A stretch of 64,000 nucleotides of DNA from an uncultured Sphingomonadaceae bacterium. GTDB lineage: Bacteria > Pseudomonadota > Alphaproteobacteria > Sphingomonadales > Sphingomonadaceae. Positions 53,861 through 62,353 of the stretch are shown piece after piece. The notes under the pieces were generated by a model. It had not been told where the DNA came from, made no database searches, and worked only from the letters and a program-made list of their open reading frames with translations. Positions within the stretch are counted from its first letter, which is position 1, and every line of letters starts with the position of its first letter. Both the position numbers and the translations under genes were made by a program. The stretch covers positions 62,001 through 126,000 of the forward strand of contig CANMFX010000004.1 of NCBI GenBank assembly GCA_947497315.1. The letters are read 5' to 3'.

Positions 53861-55351
53861 ATGAGTGTGGCGCAAACCAGATTGCCGATGAGGATTAAAA
53901 TGGCTTACGGCGTCGGTGCCGTTGGCGAGCAAATCTTCTTCGGGATGTTCAACACTTTCATCACGATCTACTATAATCAGGCACTGGGTCTTTCCAATAG
54001 TCTGATCGGTGTAGCAATCATGATTGCATTGCTTGGAGATGCGGTGTCAGATCCGGCGGTTGGTATGATATCGGATCGCTGGCGTTCGCGTCTTGGCAGA
54101 CGACATCCCTTCCTTTTCGCTGCACCGATACCGGTCGCCATATCCGTCTATTCCGTTTTCTCACCGCCCGAATTTCTGGTCAATAGTGTAGGCGATGGAG
54201 CGGCATGGCAATTTGCTCTTTTTGCATGGCTTTGTGTCTGGACGATTTTGGCCAGACTGTTTCTGACACTTTACACAATTCCGCATTTTGCACTTGGTGG
54301 AGAGCTGACCAAGGACGCCAATGATCGCTCGCGATTGTTCAGCATCAATTCGGTATTTGGTTATATGACGGGCGCCTTGTTTGCGTTCACCGCCTGGGGC
54401 TATTTTTTGGCAGGCGAGACGCTCAATGCAAACGGAGATTCCATTCCGAAGCATCTCGATGCAACAGCATATGGACCTTTGGTCTTCACGGCTTCCGGGA
54501 TTATATTGGTTGTAATATTGCTCAGTGCCTGGGGTACATATGGGCGGGTTTCTACATTGAGCGCACCACCCGAACCAAAAGGCAAGCTCAGCCTGAGAAC
54601 TTATTACCGTGATTTGAAAAATGCGGCAGAGAACAGAAACTATCTGTTTCTGATCGTCGGCTTCTTCTTCTTCATGCTCTCGGTCGGATTGAATGAAGTG
54701 TTTATTGTTTTTGTAAACACCTATGTCTGGGAACTGGGCACTGAGGATATGCGTTGGTTTGGACTGGCAGCCGTGCCCGCCATCATCATCGGTGCCCTGA
54801 TGGCACCTGCTTTGATGCGGCGTTTTGACCGCCGACCGGTCTTGCTTGTCGCTATTACTGGTGTTGTGGTTGCCGCTCAATTGCCGCTCAATCTGCGGTT
54901 GCTGGGATTATTCCCCGAGAATGACTCCAGCATCCTGTTACCATTGTTACTCTTTCATATGGCTGTGACCGCCGGGAGCGTAGCTGTCGCCGCGGTTTCG
55001 GTGCTTTCCATGCTAGGAGACATATCGGACCAGATCGAGCTTGAAAAAGGATTGCGGCAAGAAGGCTTGATCTATTCCGCCCGGACCTTTTTCGCTAAAG
55101 CTTCCAATTCGGCCGGGCACTTTCTGGCTGGCGTTTTGCTGGATCTGTTCGTGCGGATTCCATTTAATGCAGTGCCAGGTCAATTGGATGACGGCGTGGT
55201 TTTCCGATTGGCTCTCGTGGGCGGTCCGATCATGGGATTGGCCGCGATTTTGGCGATCCCCGTATATTCCCAATATCGACTGCCGCGATCGGAACACAAA
55301 CAGATACTAGAAAAACTGGCTGCCAGAAAAAGACATGAAGGAGACGAGTGA
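53861..55351 (+). CDS. MFS transporter of the GPH (glycoside-pentoside-hexuronide) family
   Basis: About 496 residues from ATG 53861. Twelve membrane helices; the GPH signatures GVGAVGEQIFFGMFNTFITI, DAVSDPAVGMISDRWRSRLGRRHP and ELTKDANDRSRLFSINSVFG. Takes up a solute with a cation across the inner membrane, here probably the cluster's imported intermediate. Starts at 53777/53780 would lie on the promoter element, so they are less likely. Confidence 0.85.
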   Translation: MSVAQTRLPMRIKMAYGVGAVGEQIFFGMFNTFITIYYNQALGLSNSLIGVAIMIALLGDAVSDPAVGMISDRWRSRLGRRHPFLFAAPIPVAISVYSVFSPPEFLVNSVGDGAAWQFALFAWLCVWTILARLFLTLYTIPHFALGGELTKDANDRSRLFSINSVFGYMTGALFAFTAWGYFLAGETLNANGDSIPKHLDATAYGPLVFTASGIILVVILLSAWGTYGRVSTLSAPPEPKGKLSLRTYYRDLKNAAENRNYLFLIVGFFFFMLSVGLNEVFIVFVNTYVWELGTEDMRWFGLAAVPAIIIGALMAPALMRRFDRRPVLLVAITGVVVAAQLPLNLRLLGLFPENDSSILLPLLLFHMAVTAGSVAVAAVSVLSMLGDISDQIELEKGLRQEGLIYSARTFFAKASNSAGHFLAGVLLDLFVRIPFNAVPGQLDDGVVFRLALVGGPIMGLAAILAIPVYSQYRLPRSEHKQILEKLAARKRHEGDE

Positions 55352-56349
55352 CCTTGGAGAATACCACTGTAAGATTGGCGGAGCGTCCCGAGGGCGAAAT
55401 TAATGACCGCACCTTCGTTATCGCAAGCGAGCCAGTTCCTTCCTTAAGCGAAGGAGATATCCGCGTGGCGCTGGAATATTGCTCGGTCGATCCGGCGATG
55501 CGCACATGGCTGTCGGAAATCACAAGCTATGTTCCGCCAATGGCGATCGGTGAGTTGATGCGATCTGGTGGCATTGGGGAAATTGTCGAAACAAAATCAG
55601 CTGACTTTCAAGTCGGCGACAAGGTGATGGGACGGTTTGGCATCCAGTCCGTTTATTCTGGTTCAACGTTGGACGTGATCAAGCTCGAGTCCACCAATAT
55701 CGATATCCGCCACTATCTTGGAGGGCTGGGTGGAACGGGCCTTGCGGCCTATTTTGGATTGCTGGATGTTGGTGCGCTCAAGGACGGAGAAACCGTCGTC
55801 GTTTCGGCCGCGGCCGGCGCCGTCGGTCATATCGTCGTCCAGATAGCGAGATTGAAAGGCTGTAAGGTTATCGGCATCGCTGGCGGAGCAGAAAAATGCA
55901 GCCGCGTTGTTGAAGAATATGGTGCGGATGCTTGTATCGACTATAAATCGGAATCCCTTGCTGAGAGAATGAAAAACTTATGCCCGGACGGGATTGATGT
56001 CTATTTCGATAATGTCGGAGGCGAGACGCTAGAGGCCGCCCTGGACAATATTGCACTGGGTGCGCGCATCGTCATTTGCGGGGCCATAGGCGAATATGAC
56101 AATCTGGATAGCGTGATCGGACCACGCAACTATCTTAACCTGATCGGCAAGGCCGCTCGTATGCAAGGATATGTGAACTTTCATTTTGCCGAACATTATG
56201 AAACTGCACGGGCGGATTTGATAAAATGGAGTCAGGAAGGCAAATTACAATTCCGTGATCAAATCGAACAGGGAATTGAAAATTTTCCGACAATATTGAA
56301 GATGTTGTTCGCCGGAAAAAATAACGGCAAATTGTTGCTGAAAGTCTGA
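55348..56349 (+). CDS. NADP-dependent MDR-family oxidoreductase (PTGR/CurA-like)
   Basis: 333 residues; GTG start overlapping the MFS stop by 4 nt. YCSVDPAMRTWL and PPMAIGELMRSGGIGEIVET are typical of the leukotriene-B4 / prostaglandin reductase branch, and the cofactor loop is SAAAGAVGHIVVQIARLKGC. No zinc Cys cluster. It reduces C=C bonds of enones. Co-transcribed with the MFS transporter. Confidence 0.9.
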   Translation: MTLENTTVRLAERPEGEINDRTFVIASEPVPSLSEGDIRVALEYCSVDPAMRTWLSEITSYVPPMAIGELMRSGGIGEIVETKSADFQVGDKVMGRFGIQSVYSGSTLDVIKLESTNIDIRHYLGGLGGTGLAAYFGLLDVGALKDGETVVVSAAAGAVGHIVVQIARLKGCKVIGIAGGAEKCSRVVEEYGADACIDYKSESLAERMKNLCPDGIDVYFDNVGGETLEAALDNIALGARIVICGAIGEYDNLDSVIGPRNYLNLIGKAARMQGYVNFHFAEHYETARADLIKWSQEGKLQFRDQIEQGIENFPTILKMLFAGKNNGKLLLKV

Positions 56350-56351
56350 TA

Positions 56352-57296
56352 TTATTGTCTCAATGCATCGGTCCGGCTACATATCCCGATATCATCTAAG
56401 GCGCTGATTGTTTGAGAAAAACCTTTCTGAGGTTCCAGCAACTCAATGATGTTCCCATCAGGATCACGCGCAAGCTGAATGCGAGCATTGCAGGTCTCGA
56501 CAGGTTCGCATATCGCCGTGGCACCGGCCTGGATCATATGCTCGAAGTCATGGTCTAGATCATCGGTCTCAAGACAGATATGTGTATAACCCAAATCGAG
56601 CATGGTCGTGCACCTGTGCTTGGACGGCGATAGCGGCGAATGAAACTGCCAAAACTCGAGCAACATATTGTCAGTTGGCAACCATGCACCTTCAAGCTGA
56701 GCGTCGTTTAAACCACCCATCTTATCTGACTGTGGACCCGGTCCTACCATCGAGCGGCCCTGCAGCTCCGTTCCCAAAATCGTACGGTAGAAGTTTATCA
56801 ATCGATCAAGCTTGGGCGTCACAATAGCAACATGACCGATCCAGGTGGATTGCTCTGCGGGCGCAAAGGGCAGTCCTTCGATTTCGATTATATTGCCTTC
56901 GCTATCTCGCGCATAAGCATATTGATTGCCGGTGCCCAGATCCAACGGGTCGGCAATCAAGCTGCCACTGGCGTTCCAGACGCCATCAGCCAACATATCA
57001 CAATCCCGATTCTGGAGGCAGAAATGTCGAATACCGGATGTGTTGATGGGCGGAACGGTATCTTCCTTGCGATCAATTACCGAACCTTTTGCGGTGCACT
57101 GGATATATCCATTGGGGCCCGCGATTAGCGCGATTTCTATGGGTAAGCCTTCCTTGTTCAGGGCATCTCGCAAGGAATTATCCGCATCCAACTTATGCCG
57201 TGATACAACTGAAAAGCCGGCAACATTTTCAAAAAAACCAGTGGCATTGTCTAAATCGGCAACGCCCAATCCAATATGATGCAGCCCAGAAATCAT
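56352..57296 (-). CDS. double-domain VOC protein (cytoplasmic)
   Basis: 314 residues, two VOC modules: GLHHIGLGVADLDNATGFFE and WIGHVAIVTPKLDRLINFYR ... YTHICLETDDLDHDFEHMIQ, LARDPDGNIIELLEP. No signal peptide, unlike its relative at 44179. Possible extradiol dioxygenase, isomerase or lyase. Convergent with the MDR gene, 2 nt apart. Confidence 0.82.
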   Translation of the reverse strand: MISGLHHIGLGVADLDNATGFFENVAGFSVVSRHKLDADNSLRDALNKEGLPIEIALIAGPNGYIQCTAKGSVIDRKEDTVPPINTSGIRHFCLQNRDCDMLADGVWNASGSLIADPLDLGTGNQYAYARDSEGNIIEIEGLPFAPAEQSTWIGHVAIVTPKLDRLINFYRTILGTELQGRSMVGPGPQSDKMGGLNDAQLEGAWLPTDNMLLEFWQFHSPLSPSKHRCTTMLDLGYTHICLETDDLDHDFEHMIQAGATAICEPVETCNARIQLARDPDGNIIELLEPQKGFSQTISALDDIGICSRTDALRQ

Positions 57297-57321
57297 ATTG
57301 GATCGCTTTCAAAAATCGTGA

Positions 57322-57366
57322 CGCTGCAACCGGCTATCTTGGGAGAGTATATACCGGTTTGCAGCG
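57322..57366 (-). terminator. stem-loop after the TonB receptor gene
   Basis: CGCTGCAACCGG / CCGGTTTGCAGCG with one bulge and a 20-nt loop, followed on the minus strand by ACGATTTTTG. It lies between the receptor stop and the VOC gene. Confidence 0.55.
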
Positions 57367-57386
57367 CCACATACGCCCCCTGGCGA

Positions 57387-59681
57387 TCAGAATTTAGTTC
57401 TCAGAGTCACATTCCAGGTGCGTTCTTCGCCCAGGAACTGCGATCGGGTTGTCCCGTCCAGAGCGTTGAATGTAGAACCAAAAATGAAATGCTCATAATC
57501 TTTGTCGAAAACATTCTCGACCGAGAAAGTGATGCCATAGCGACTGTCCGGACCATCCAAGCCGACACGAAGATTTAGCAATCCGTACGAGTCAACAAAG
57601 GTCGTCGGATCCCGGGCCAGGCTTGTGTTTTTTGAAGATTGCCAGGTCCATTCACCACGCAGGAACCCTTCCAGGTCGGAATTGCCGAGACTTGTCCGAT
57701 AGTCTCCTACGACTGAATAGAAGAACCGGGGGTTGTCCCGATAACGGATCCCGACCAGATCAGGCCGAGCGGCAAACTGGTTGATCTCAATATCATTGTA
57801 AGTGAAGCTCCCAGAAAGTGTGAAGCCAGGCAATGCCGCGGGCTTCAGGAAAAAGTCCGCTTCAATGCCCTTGGCCCTGATCTTGTCAATCGAGAGGTTG
57901 AGGGTGACTCCGTTGGCATCGGTTGCAATCCCCTGAACATCCCGAACATCCTGATGATAGAGCGCAACATTCACAGCAAGCGCATCATCAAGCAGGTTAG
58001 CCCGGATGCCGGCCTCCCAAAGTGTAGGAATTTCCGGCGGCAAGACCGGCAGGCCGCCTGGAGTCGTTATCGCGGCCACATTGACGCTTTCTGCAACATC
58101 AATGCCAGGACCTTTATATCCCCGCGACCAGGACAAATAAGTCATCACCTGATCAGACCAGATATAGCGACCAATAACCCGACCGGAAAGATTTTCGTCC
58201 GTCACTCTTTGGCTGCCGGTCACGTCCGCCCCGAAAAAGGCGCCAAAAGGTGCGCCCTGAAGGATTGGACTCGCGACACGTGTATAGGTCGCATCGAGCT
58301 TCTCGTTCGTATAGCGACCGCCCAGCACCAGGGATAATTTATCCGTAACATCCACCGTCGTTTCGCCAAAAATTGCAAAACTGTCGGTTTCGACTGTGCG
58401 ATCGGCATTTGTGCGTACGTTGAAAAATGGCGGAAAGGGAAGCGCCAGCTCAATATCAACTTGGCCCTGTGCATCTAGATCCTGATGAAAATAGAACAGG
58501 CCTGCAACAATCGAAACATTATCGGTGACTTTGCCGTCCAGCCGCAGTTCCTGACTGTACTGATCGGTAGAAGAAACGGTGCCATTGCGATTGTTGACAT
58601 TGGAGTTGGAAACACCATCCGCTTCATTAAACTCGTCAATCTCCCAGTGCCGCCATGACGAGATGGACGTCAGAGTTAGATCGCCCAACTCGTGTTCGAC
58701 CGTCAGTGCGAGACCATAGGCTTCCGATTCCTGGAGGATATTTTCGTCGAAGACAGGCACTGATCGATTTCCGGGTCCCGGAACGACGCCGAATTCTGCA
58801 AGCGCATCCTGTAGCTGGACCGCACCGGGGTTCAGCGCAAAGAGGATGGCCGGTGAGGGATCACCCGCGACCCGATAGGTCGGAAGGCAGCAGTTATTCT
58901 CTTCTGTGACATAGTCACCTGCAAGCGTGATGTTCAAATCTTCATTGGGCTTGAAAAGCAGTTTTGCGCGCAAGGACAGTTGTTCCTTGTCGTTCAGATC
59001 CGCTTCTCCGGGAATGGGGTTGTCATAGACGCCATCCCTTGTGTTGTATGTTCCGCTGATGCGGGCCGCGAGCTTGTCCTCGACCAGCGGGCCGGTGACC
59101 GTACCGCGGATCTTGATCTCGTCGAAGGTCCCATAGGAAATGTCGGCTTTGCCGCCAAATTCAAATTCCGGTGCTTTGGTCCTGATATTGATCACGCCAG
59201 CAGAGGCATTTTTCCCAAACAGCGTGCCCTGCGGCCCCTTGATGACTTCGATCGACTCAACATCAACAAAGTCAAAAAACCCTTGCGCTTCGCGGCCAAG
59301 GACAACGCCATCGATAACGGTTGCGACGCTGGATTCAAATCCGTCACTGAAACTGAATGTTGAAATACCGCGGATCTTGGAACCTGTCGCCCGCGTCGTG
59401 TTGAGTGGGGTCAAGTCAAACCCGGGAACAAAACGAACGATATCGCCGACCTCCACGAAACCGGTTCGCTCCAAAAATTCTTCTGAGATCACGGATACTG
59501 CGACAGGCGTTTCGAAGAGGGATTCTGCCGTCTTCCGTGCAGTAACAACAATGACACTTGAATCGGCGGATTGATCTTCTCCGGCCTGCTGATCCCCGTT
59601 GACTTGAGCCATTAGCGGCGTGACGGGTAATGAGGTGGTGGCTAGCACCGCTGCCAATATTTTCTTCCTGGTAAGTTTCAT
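57387..59681 (-). CDS. TonB-dependent receptor, second of the catabolic cluster
   Basis: 764 residues. Signal VLATTSLPVTPLMAQ. Plug IVVTARKTAESLFETPVAVS, KIRGISTFSF, VDVESIEVIKGPQGTLFGKN. Barrel ends in WNVTLRTKF. GGGGAGGAA precedes the ATG. Element 7 lies 100 nt upstream. Much shorter than the receptor at 36675, so the two may recognise different forms of the substrate. Confidence 0.93.
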   Translation of the reverse strand: MKLTRKKILAAVLATTSLPVTPLMAQVNGDQQAGEDQSADSSVIVVTARKTAESLFETPVAVSVISEEFLERTGFVEVGDIVRFVPGFDLTPLNTTRATGSKIRGISTFSFSDGFESSVATVIDGVVLGREAQGFFDFVDVESIEVIKGPQGTLFGKNASAGVINIRTKAPEFEFGGKADISYGTFDEIKIRGTVTGPLVEDKLAARISGTYNTRDGVYDNPIPGEADLNDKEQLSLRAKLLFKPNEDLNITLAGDYVTEENNCCLPTYRVAGDPSPAILFALNPGAVQLQDALAEFGVVPGPGNRSVPVFDENILQESEAYGLALTVEHELGDLTLTSISSWRHWEIDEFNEADGVSNSNVNNRNGTVSSTDQYSQELRLDGKVTDNVSIVAGLFYFHQDLDAQGQVDIELALPFPPFFNVRTNADRTVETDSFAIFGETTVDVTDKLSLVLGGRYTNEKLDATYTRVASPILQGAPFGAFFGADVTGSQRVTDENLSGRVIGRYIWSDQVMTYLSWSRGYKGPGIDVAESVNVAAITTPGGLPVLPPEIPTLWEAGIRANLLDDALAVNVALYHQDVRDVQGIATDANGVTLNLSIDKIRAKGIEADFFLKPAALPGFTLSGSFTYNDIEINQFAARPDLVGIRYRDNPRFFYSVVGDYRTSLGNSDLEGFLRGEWTWQSSKNTSLARDPTTFVDSYGLLNLRVGLDGPDSRYGITFSVENVFDKDYEHFIFGSTFNALDGTTRSQFLGEERTWNVTLRTKF

Positions 59682-59780
59682 ATTTTCCTCCCCTGCAACT
59701 TTTCTCGACAGCGATCTTGGTCTGCTGAAGGCGTTGATGGACTTAGATTTCTATTATACGAATCCTCACTAGTCAATTTA

Positions 59781-59797
59781 ATTATATAGACCGTCAG
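59781..59797 (-). promoter_or_regulatory. 17-bp cluster element 7
   Basis: CTGACG-GTCTA-TATAAT, 100 nt upstream of the TonB receptor ATG. Confidence 0.65.
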
Positions 59798-59858
59798 TTA
59801 AAAATGGCAGATATGTGACATATTCGCCATATGGAAGCTCCGGACGACCGACTCTTAA

Positions 59859-59875
59859 TTGACGGTTGCTATAAT
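59859..59875 (+). promoter_or_regulatory. 17-bp cluster element 8
   Basis: TTGACG-GTTGC-TATAAT, perfect, 46 nt upstream of the SDR ATG. It and element 7 are divergent across 61 bp. Confidence 0.7.
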
Positions 59876-59921
59876 AATATGCGACAGCGACAAAGGGTCT
59901 GAAGGGAAAGCGCATTGAGAT

Positions 59922-60692
59922 ATGGCAACGCAATTTAAAGACAAAACAGCTCTCGTAACCGGCGCAGCACAAGGTATTGGTCTGGCGACGGTCAAGAAGT
60001 TCGCAGCTGAAGGTGCGAATATTTTTTTAATGGATATCGATCCTTCTTTGCTTCGAGATGCTGCGTCGAAAATTGAAGCCAACGGAACAATTGCAGTTCC
60101 TGTCGCTGGAGATGTTGCCAATAAAGACACATGGGACAAGGTCAGGAGGTTGATTGGAGAGATGTCCGGATCGCTTGATATCATCATCAACAATGCAGGA
60201 ATATCCGGACCAAGCAGCCTGCTGGAAGATTATCCCGATGATGACTTCGACAATGTCATGCGCGTGAACTGTCGCGGCGTATTTCTGGGAATGAAATATG
60301 GGGCGAACATGATGAACGATGGAGGTTCAATTGTGAATATATCATCCGTTTCAGGGATGGGCGGCGGACAAAGGCTGGTCGCATATAACGCAAGCAAACA
60401 TGCCGTTATTGGTATGACGAAGGTTGGCGCTTCGGAGCTTGCTTCGCGGAATATTCGCGTCAATGCAATCTGCCCCGCGATGACCGAAACGCAAATGATG
60501 CAGAGCCTAGAAATAGACAAATCCCAAGCAGAGATAAGGGAGATACGTGGGCATTTTACTGATATGATTCCGTTAGGACGTTATGCAGATCCTTCGGAAA
60601 TCGCCGATGTGATAGCCTTTCTGGCCAGCGACAGTTCTTCGTTTGTGAATGGTGCGGTCATACCGGTAGATGGCGGATTAAAGGCACAGTAG
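59922..60692 (+). CDS. short-chain dehydrogenase/reductase
   Basis: 256 residues. TGAAQGIG cofactor motif, GDVANKDTW, NNAGISGPSSLL, catalytic ISSVSGMGGG...YNASKHAVIGMTK, and C-terminal PVDGGLKAQ. Classical NAD(P) SDR; oxidises or reduces a secondary alcohol/ketone. It is separate from the SDR at 46017 and not a near duplicate. Confidence 0.88.
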   Translation: MATQFKDKTALVTGAAQGIGLATVKKFAAEGANIFLMDIDPSLLRDAASKIEANGTIAVPVAGDVANKDTWDKVRRLIGEMSGSLDIIINNAGISGPSSLLEDYPDDDFDNVMRVNCRGVFLGMKYGANMMNDGGSIVNISSVSGMGGGQRLVAYNASKHAVIGMTKVGASELASRNIRVNAICPAMTETQMMQSLEIDKSQAEIREIRGHFTDMIPLGRYADPSEIADVIAFLASDSSSFVNGAVIPVDGGLKAQ

Positions 60693-60709
60693 CCGGCCAA
60701 ATTTGCTCA

Positions 60710-61360
60710 TCAGGCAGATTTGCGGGGCGTCTTCCTGACTTGCCGACTGTAATTGTCTTTCATGGCTCCTATGCTGCCCATTGCCAGATTGAGTGTTATT
60801 TCTTCAATGCGCTTTCGACTGGCGACACCCCGCGCGATCATGTCGCCAGCTGCTCCTGTCATGCCCATCGCAATTTCCGTAGCCAGTGCCGCTGTTTTCG
60901 GAGGAATGTCGAAAGTTTTTGACACTTTCTTTGAAAGCGTTTCGACCACTCGCTGTCTATCCTTGCGATCAAACTCTTCAAACACCTCGGCGACAGATGG
61001 TTCGCGCATCAGCCGCTGTATATGGTCACCCGTCTCATCAACGTGCTTCAGGTATGTGTGGGTGGTCCGGCGGATATAATCCTCAAAGTCCGAAGCCTCG
61101 GCCACTGCCTGCGCTTGCAAATCGATGAGTTTGTTCTGTTCGCGGATCAGCAATGCCCCGAGCAGTTTTGTCTGGTTAGGGAAATAGACATAGATTAAAG
61201 GCTTGCTGACACCGACCTCTCTTGAAACGCGCTCCATGGACACGGCCGATACGCCTTCCTTGGCGATCAACTCGGCGGTCTTGTCCAAAATAATATTTTT
61301 GCGAACTTCCGGACTGAGTCTGCGGTTTTTCTGTTTTTTGTTTTTTGCGGCGACTGACAA
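60710..61360 (-). CDS. TetR-family regulator (cluster paralogue B)
   Basis: About 216 residues. TTG 61360 behind GGAG (6 nt) is the best start; the frame is open to 61384. HTH: NRRLSPEVRKNIILDKTAEL, VSMERVSREVGVSKPLIYVYF. A paralogue of the protein at 45329. A palindrome CAATTATAATTG (61382-61393) lies just upstream, a possible site for autoregulation. Inducer unknown. Confidence 0.85.
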   Translation of the reverse strand: MSVAAKNKKQKNRRLSPEVRKNIILDKTAELIAKEGVSAVSMERVSREVGVSKPLIYVYFPNQTKLLGALLIREQNKLIDLQAQAVAEASDFEDYIRRTTHTYLKHVDETGDHIQRLMREPSVAEVFEEFDRKDRQRVVETLSKKVSKTFDIPPKTAALATEIAMGMTGAAGDMIARGVASRKRIEEITLNLAMGSIGAMKDNYSRQVRKTPRKSA

Positions 61361-61381
61361 TTGAAACTCCAACCTGTCATT

Positions 61382-61393
61382 CAATTATAATTG
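61382..61393. promoter_or_regulatory. 12-bp perfect palindrome upstream of TetR gene
   Basis: CAATTATAATTG, 22 nt upstream of the proposed TTG start. The following TATTATTACAAT may belong to the promoter. It does not match the 17-bp element. Confidence 0.4.
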
Positions 61394-61481
61394 TGGTCGT
61401 ATTATTACAATAAGCGCATCAGTGGTACAATTATTTTCAACAGTTTTGCCCCGCAATTTTGCTGAGGCGCAAGCTTCGAGA

Positions 61482-62213
61482 TTATGCAGCAACAAGGCCT
61501 GCGTCAGTGTTGCTGTTGTCCAGGCGCAAACACCGTGGGTACAGGCCATATTCGATCTGGATTTCTTCTAGTGGACGATCAAGCTGATGCTCAAAATGCA
61601 CAAACTGGAGGTTTTTGGCCTCCCGGCCAAAAGTCCAACCATCGGAAATCGCATCCATTGCCGGCTTCATAAGGTCGGGTTCCAAATAGGTCATATGAGC
61701 CGTGACCACAGCGATCCACATACCCGCATATGGGTAGCTCATTTGCGCCAGTCCAAAAGCCTGAAGCGCGATCTCTCCAACCGGATCCGGATCATAGCCG
61801 GTCAGCACATGGTGCATGTCATGTGTCTGATATCCCCGCAGCACTTTGTACTGGATCACATCAGGCATTCGCTGCAACCTGCCATCGCTCTTTATCTCTT
61901 CATGCAACTCGCGATAGCCAACGGCTAATTGTTCTCCCAGTTCATTGTCGACAATGAACTTGTAATAGGCTTGACCGAGAGTGCCGGGACCGCAGCCTTC
62001 CAGTCTCTCCATGTCAACCGGGGGTGCCAGCCAGCGTTGCTTTGCAAGCGGCCCTTGATCAGGATGGTCTTCTATGGCTGCGACATATTTTTCAATAGCA
62101 TCGTGAGGGGCTTTCTCCCACCAATCGTTAAAGAGCAGGTGCACACCATAGGCATCGTAATCGTCCACGGAGGTCAGGAATTTTTCCGCAAATTCGCGAT
62201 CCAATTTCGGCAT
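61482..62213 (-). CDS. Coq4-family protein
   Basis: About 243 residues from ATG 62213 (AAGGA, 7 nt). The Coq4 metal motif is QTHDMHHVLTGYDPDPVGE (His-Asp-x2-His and Glu), followed by a helical AFGLAQMSYPYAGMW segment. Eukaryotic Coq4 acts in ubiquinone ring processing. In this catabolic setting it may perform an oxidative or decarboxylating step on a ring, which is inference. Divergent from the alpha/beta hydrolase gene. Confidence 0.78.
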   Translation of the reverse strand: MPKLDREFAEKFLTSVDDYDAYGVHLLFNDWWEKAPHDAIEKYVAAIEDHPDQGPLAKQRWLAPPVDMERLEGCGPGTLGQAYYKFIVDNELGEQLAVGYRELHEEIKSDGRLQRMPDVIQYKVLRGYQTHDMHHVLTGYDPDPVGEIALQAFGLAQMSYPYAGMWIAVVTAHMTYLEPDLMKPAMDAISDGWTFGREAKNLQFVHFEHQLDRPLEEIQIEYGLYPRCLRLDNSNTDAGLVAA

Positions 62214-62250
62214 TTTCATTCCTTTCCAATCTGCGATTGCTTGATTTTAA

Positions 62251-62267
62251 TTTACGGTTTATATAAT
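62251..62267 (+). promoter_or_regulatory. 17-bp cluster element 9
   Basis: TTTACG-GTTTA-TATAAT, 86 nt upstream of the alpha/beta hydrolase and 37 nt from the divergent Coq4 start. Identical to element 6. Confidence 0.7.
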
Positions 62268-62353
62268 AATGACATTTCGGTTGTGTCAATAGACAGCCTG
62301 CCGGAACCGGAATAAGATCCCATGATACGGACTACGAACAAAGGAAATAACAT

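Noticed and set aside
54161-54880. Long antisense reading frame inside the GPH transporter gene
   Set aside because: Low-complexity, no domain and no ribosome binding site; it mirrors the transporter's codon use.
39721-62267. The cluster elements as ordinary sigma-70 promoters
   Set aside because: TTGACG and TATAAT are separated by 5 nt, not about 17; no good -35 is found at the right distance in the cases I checked.
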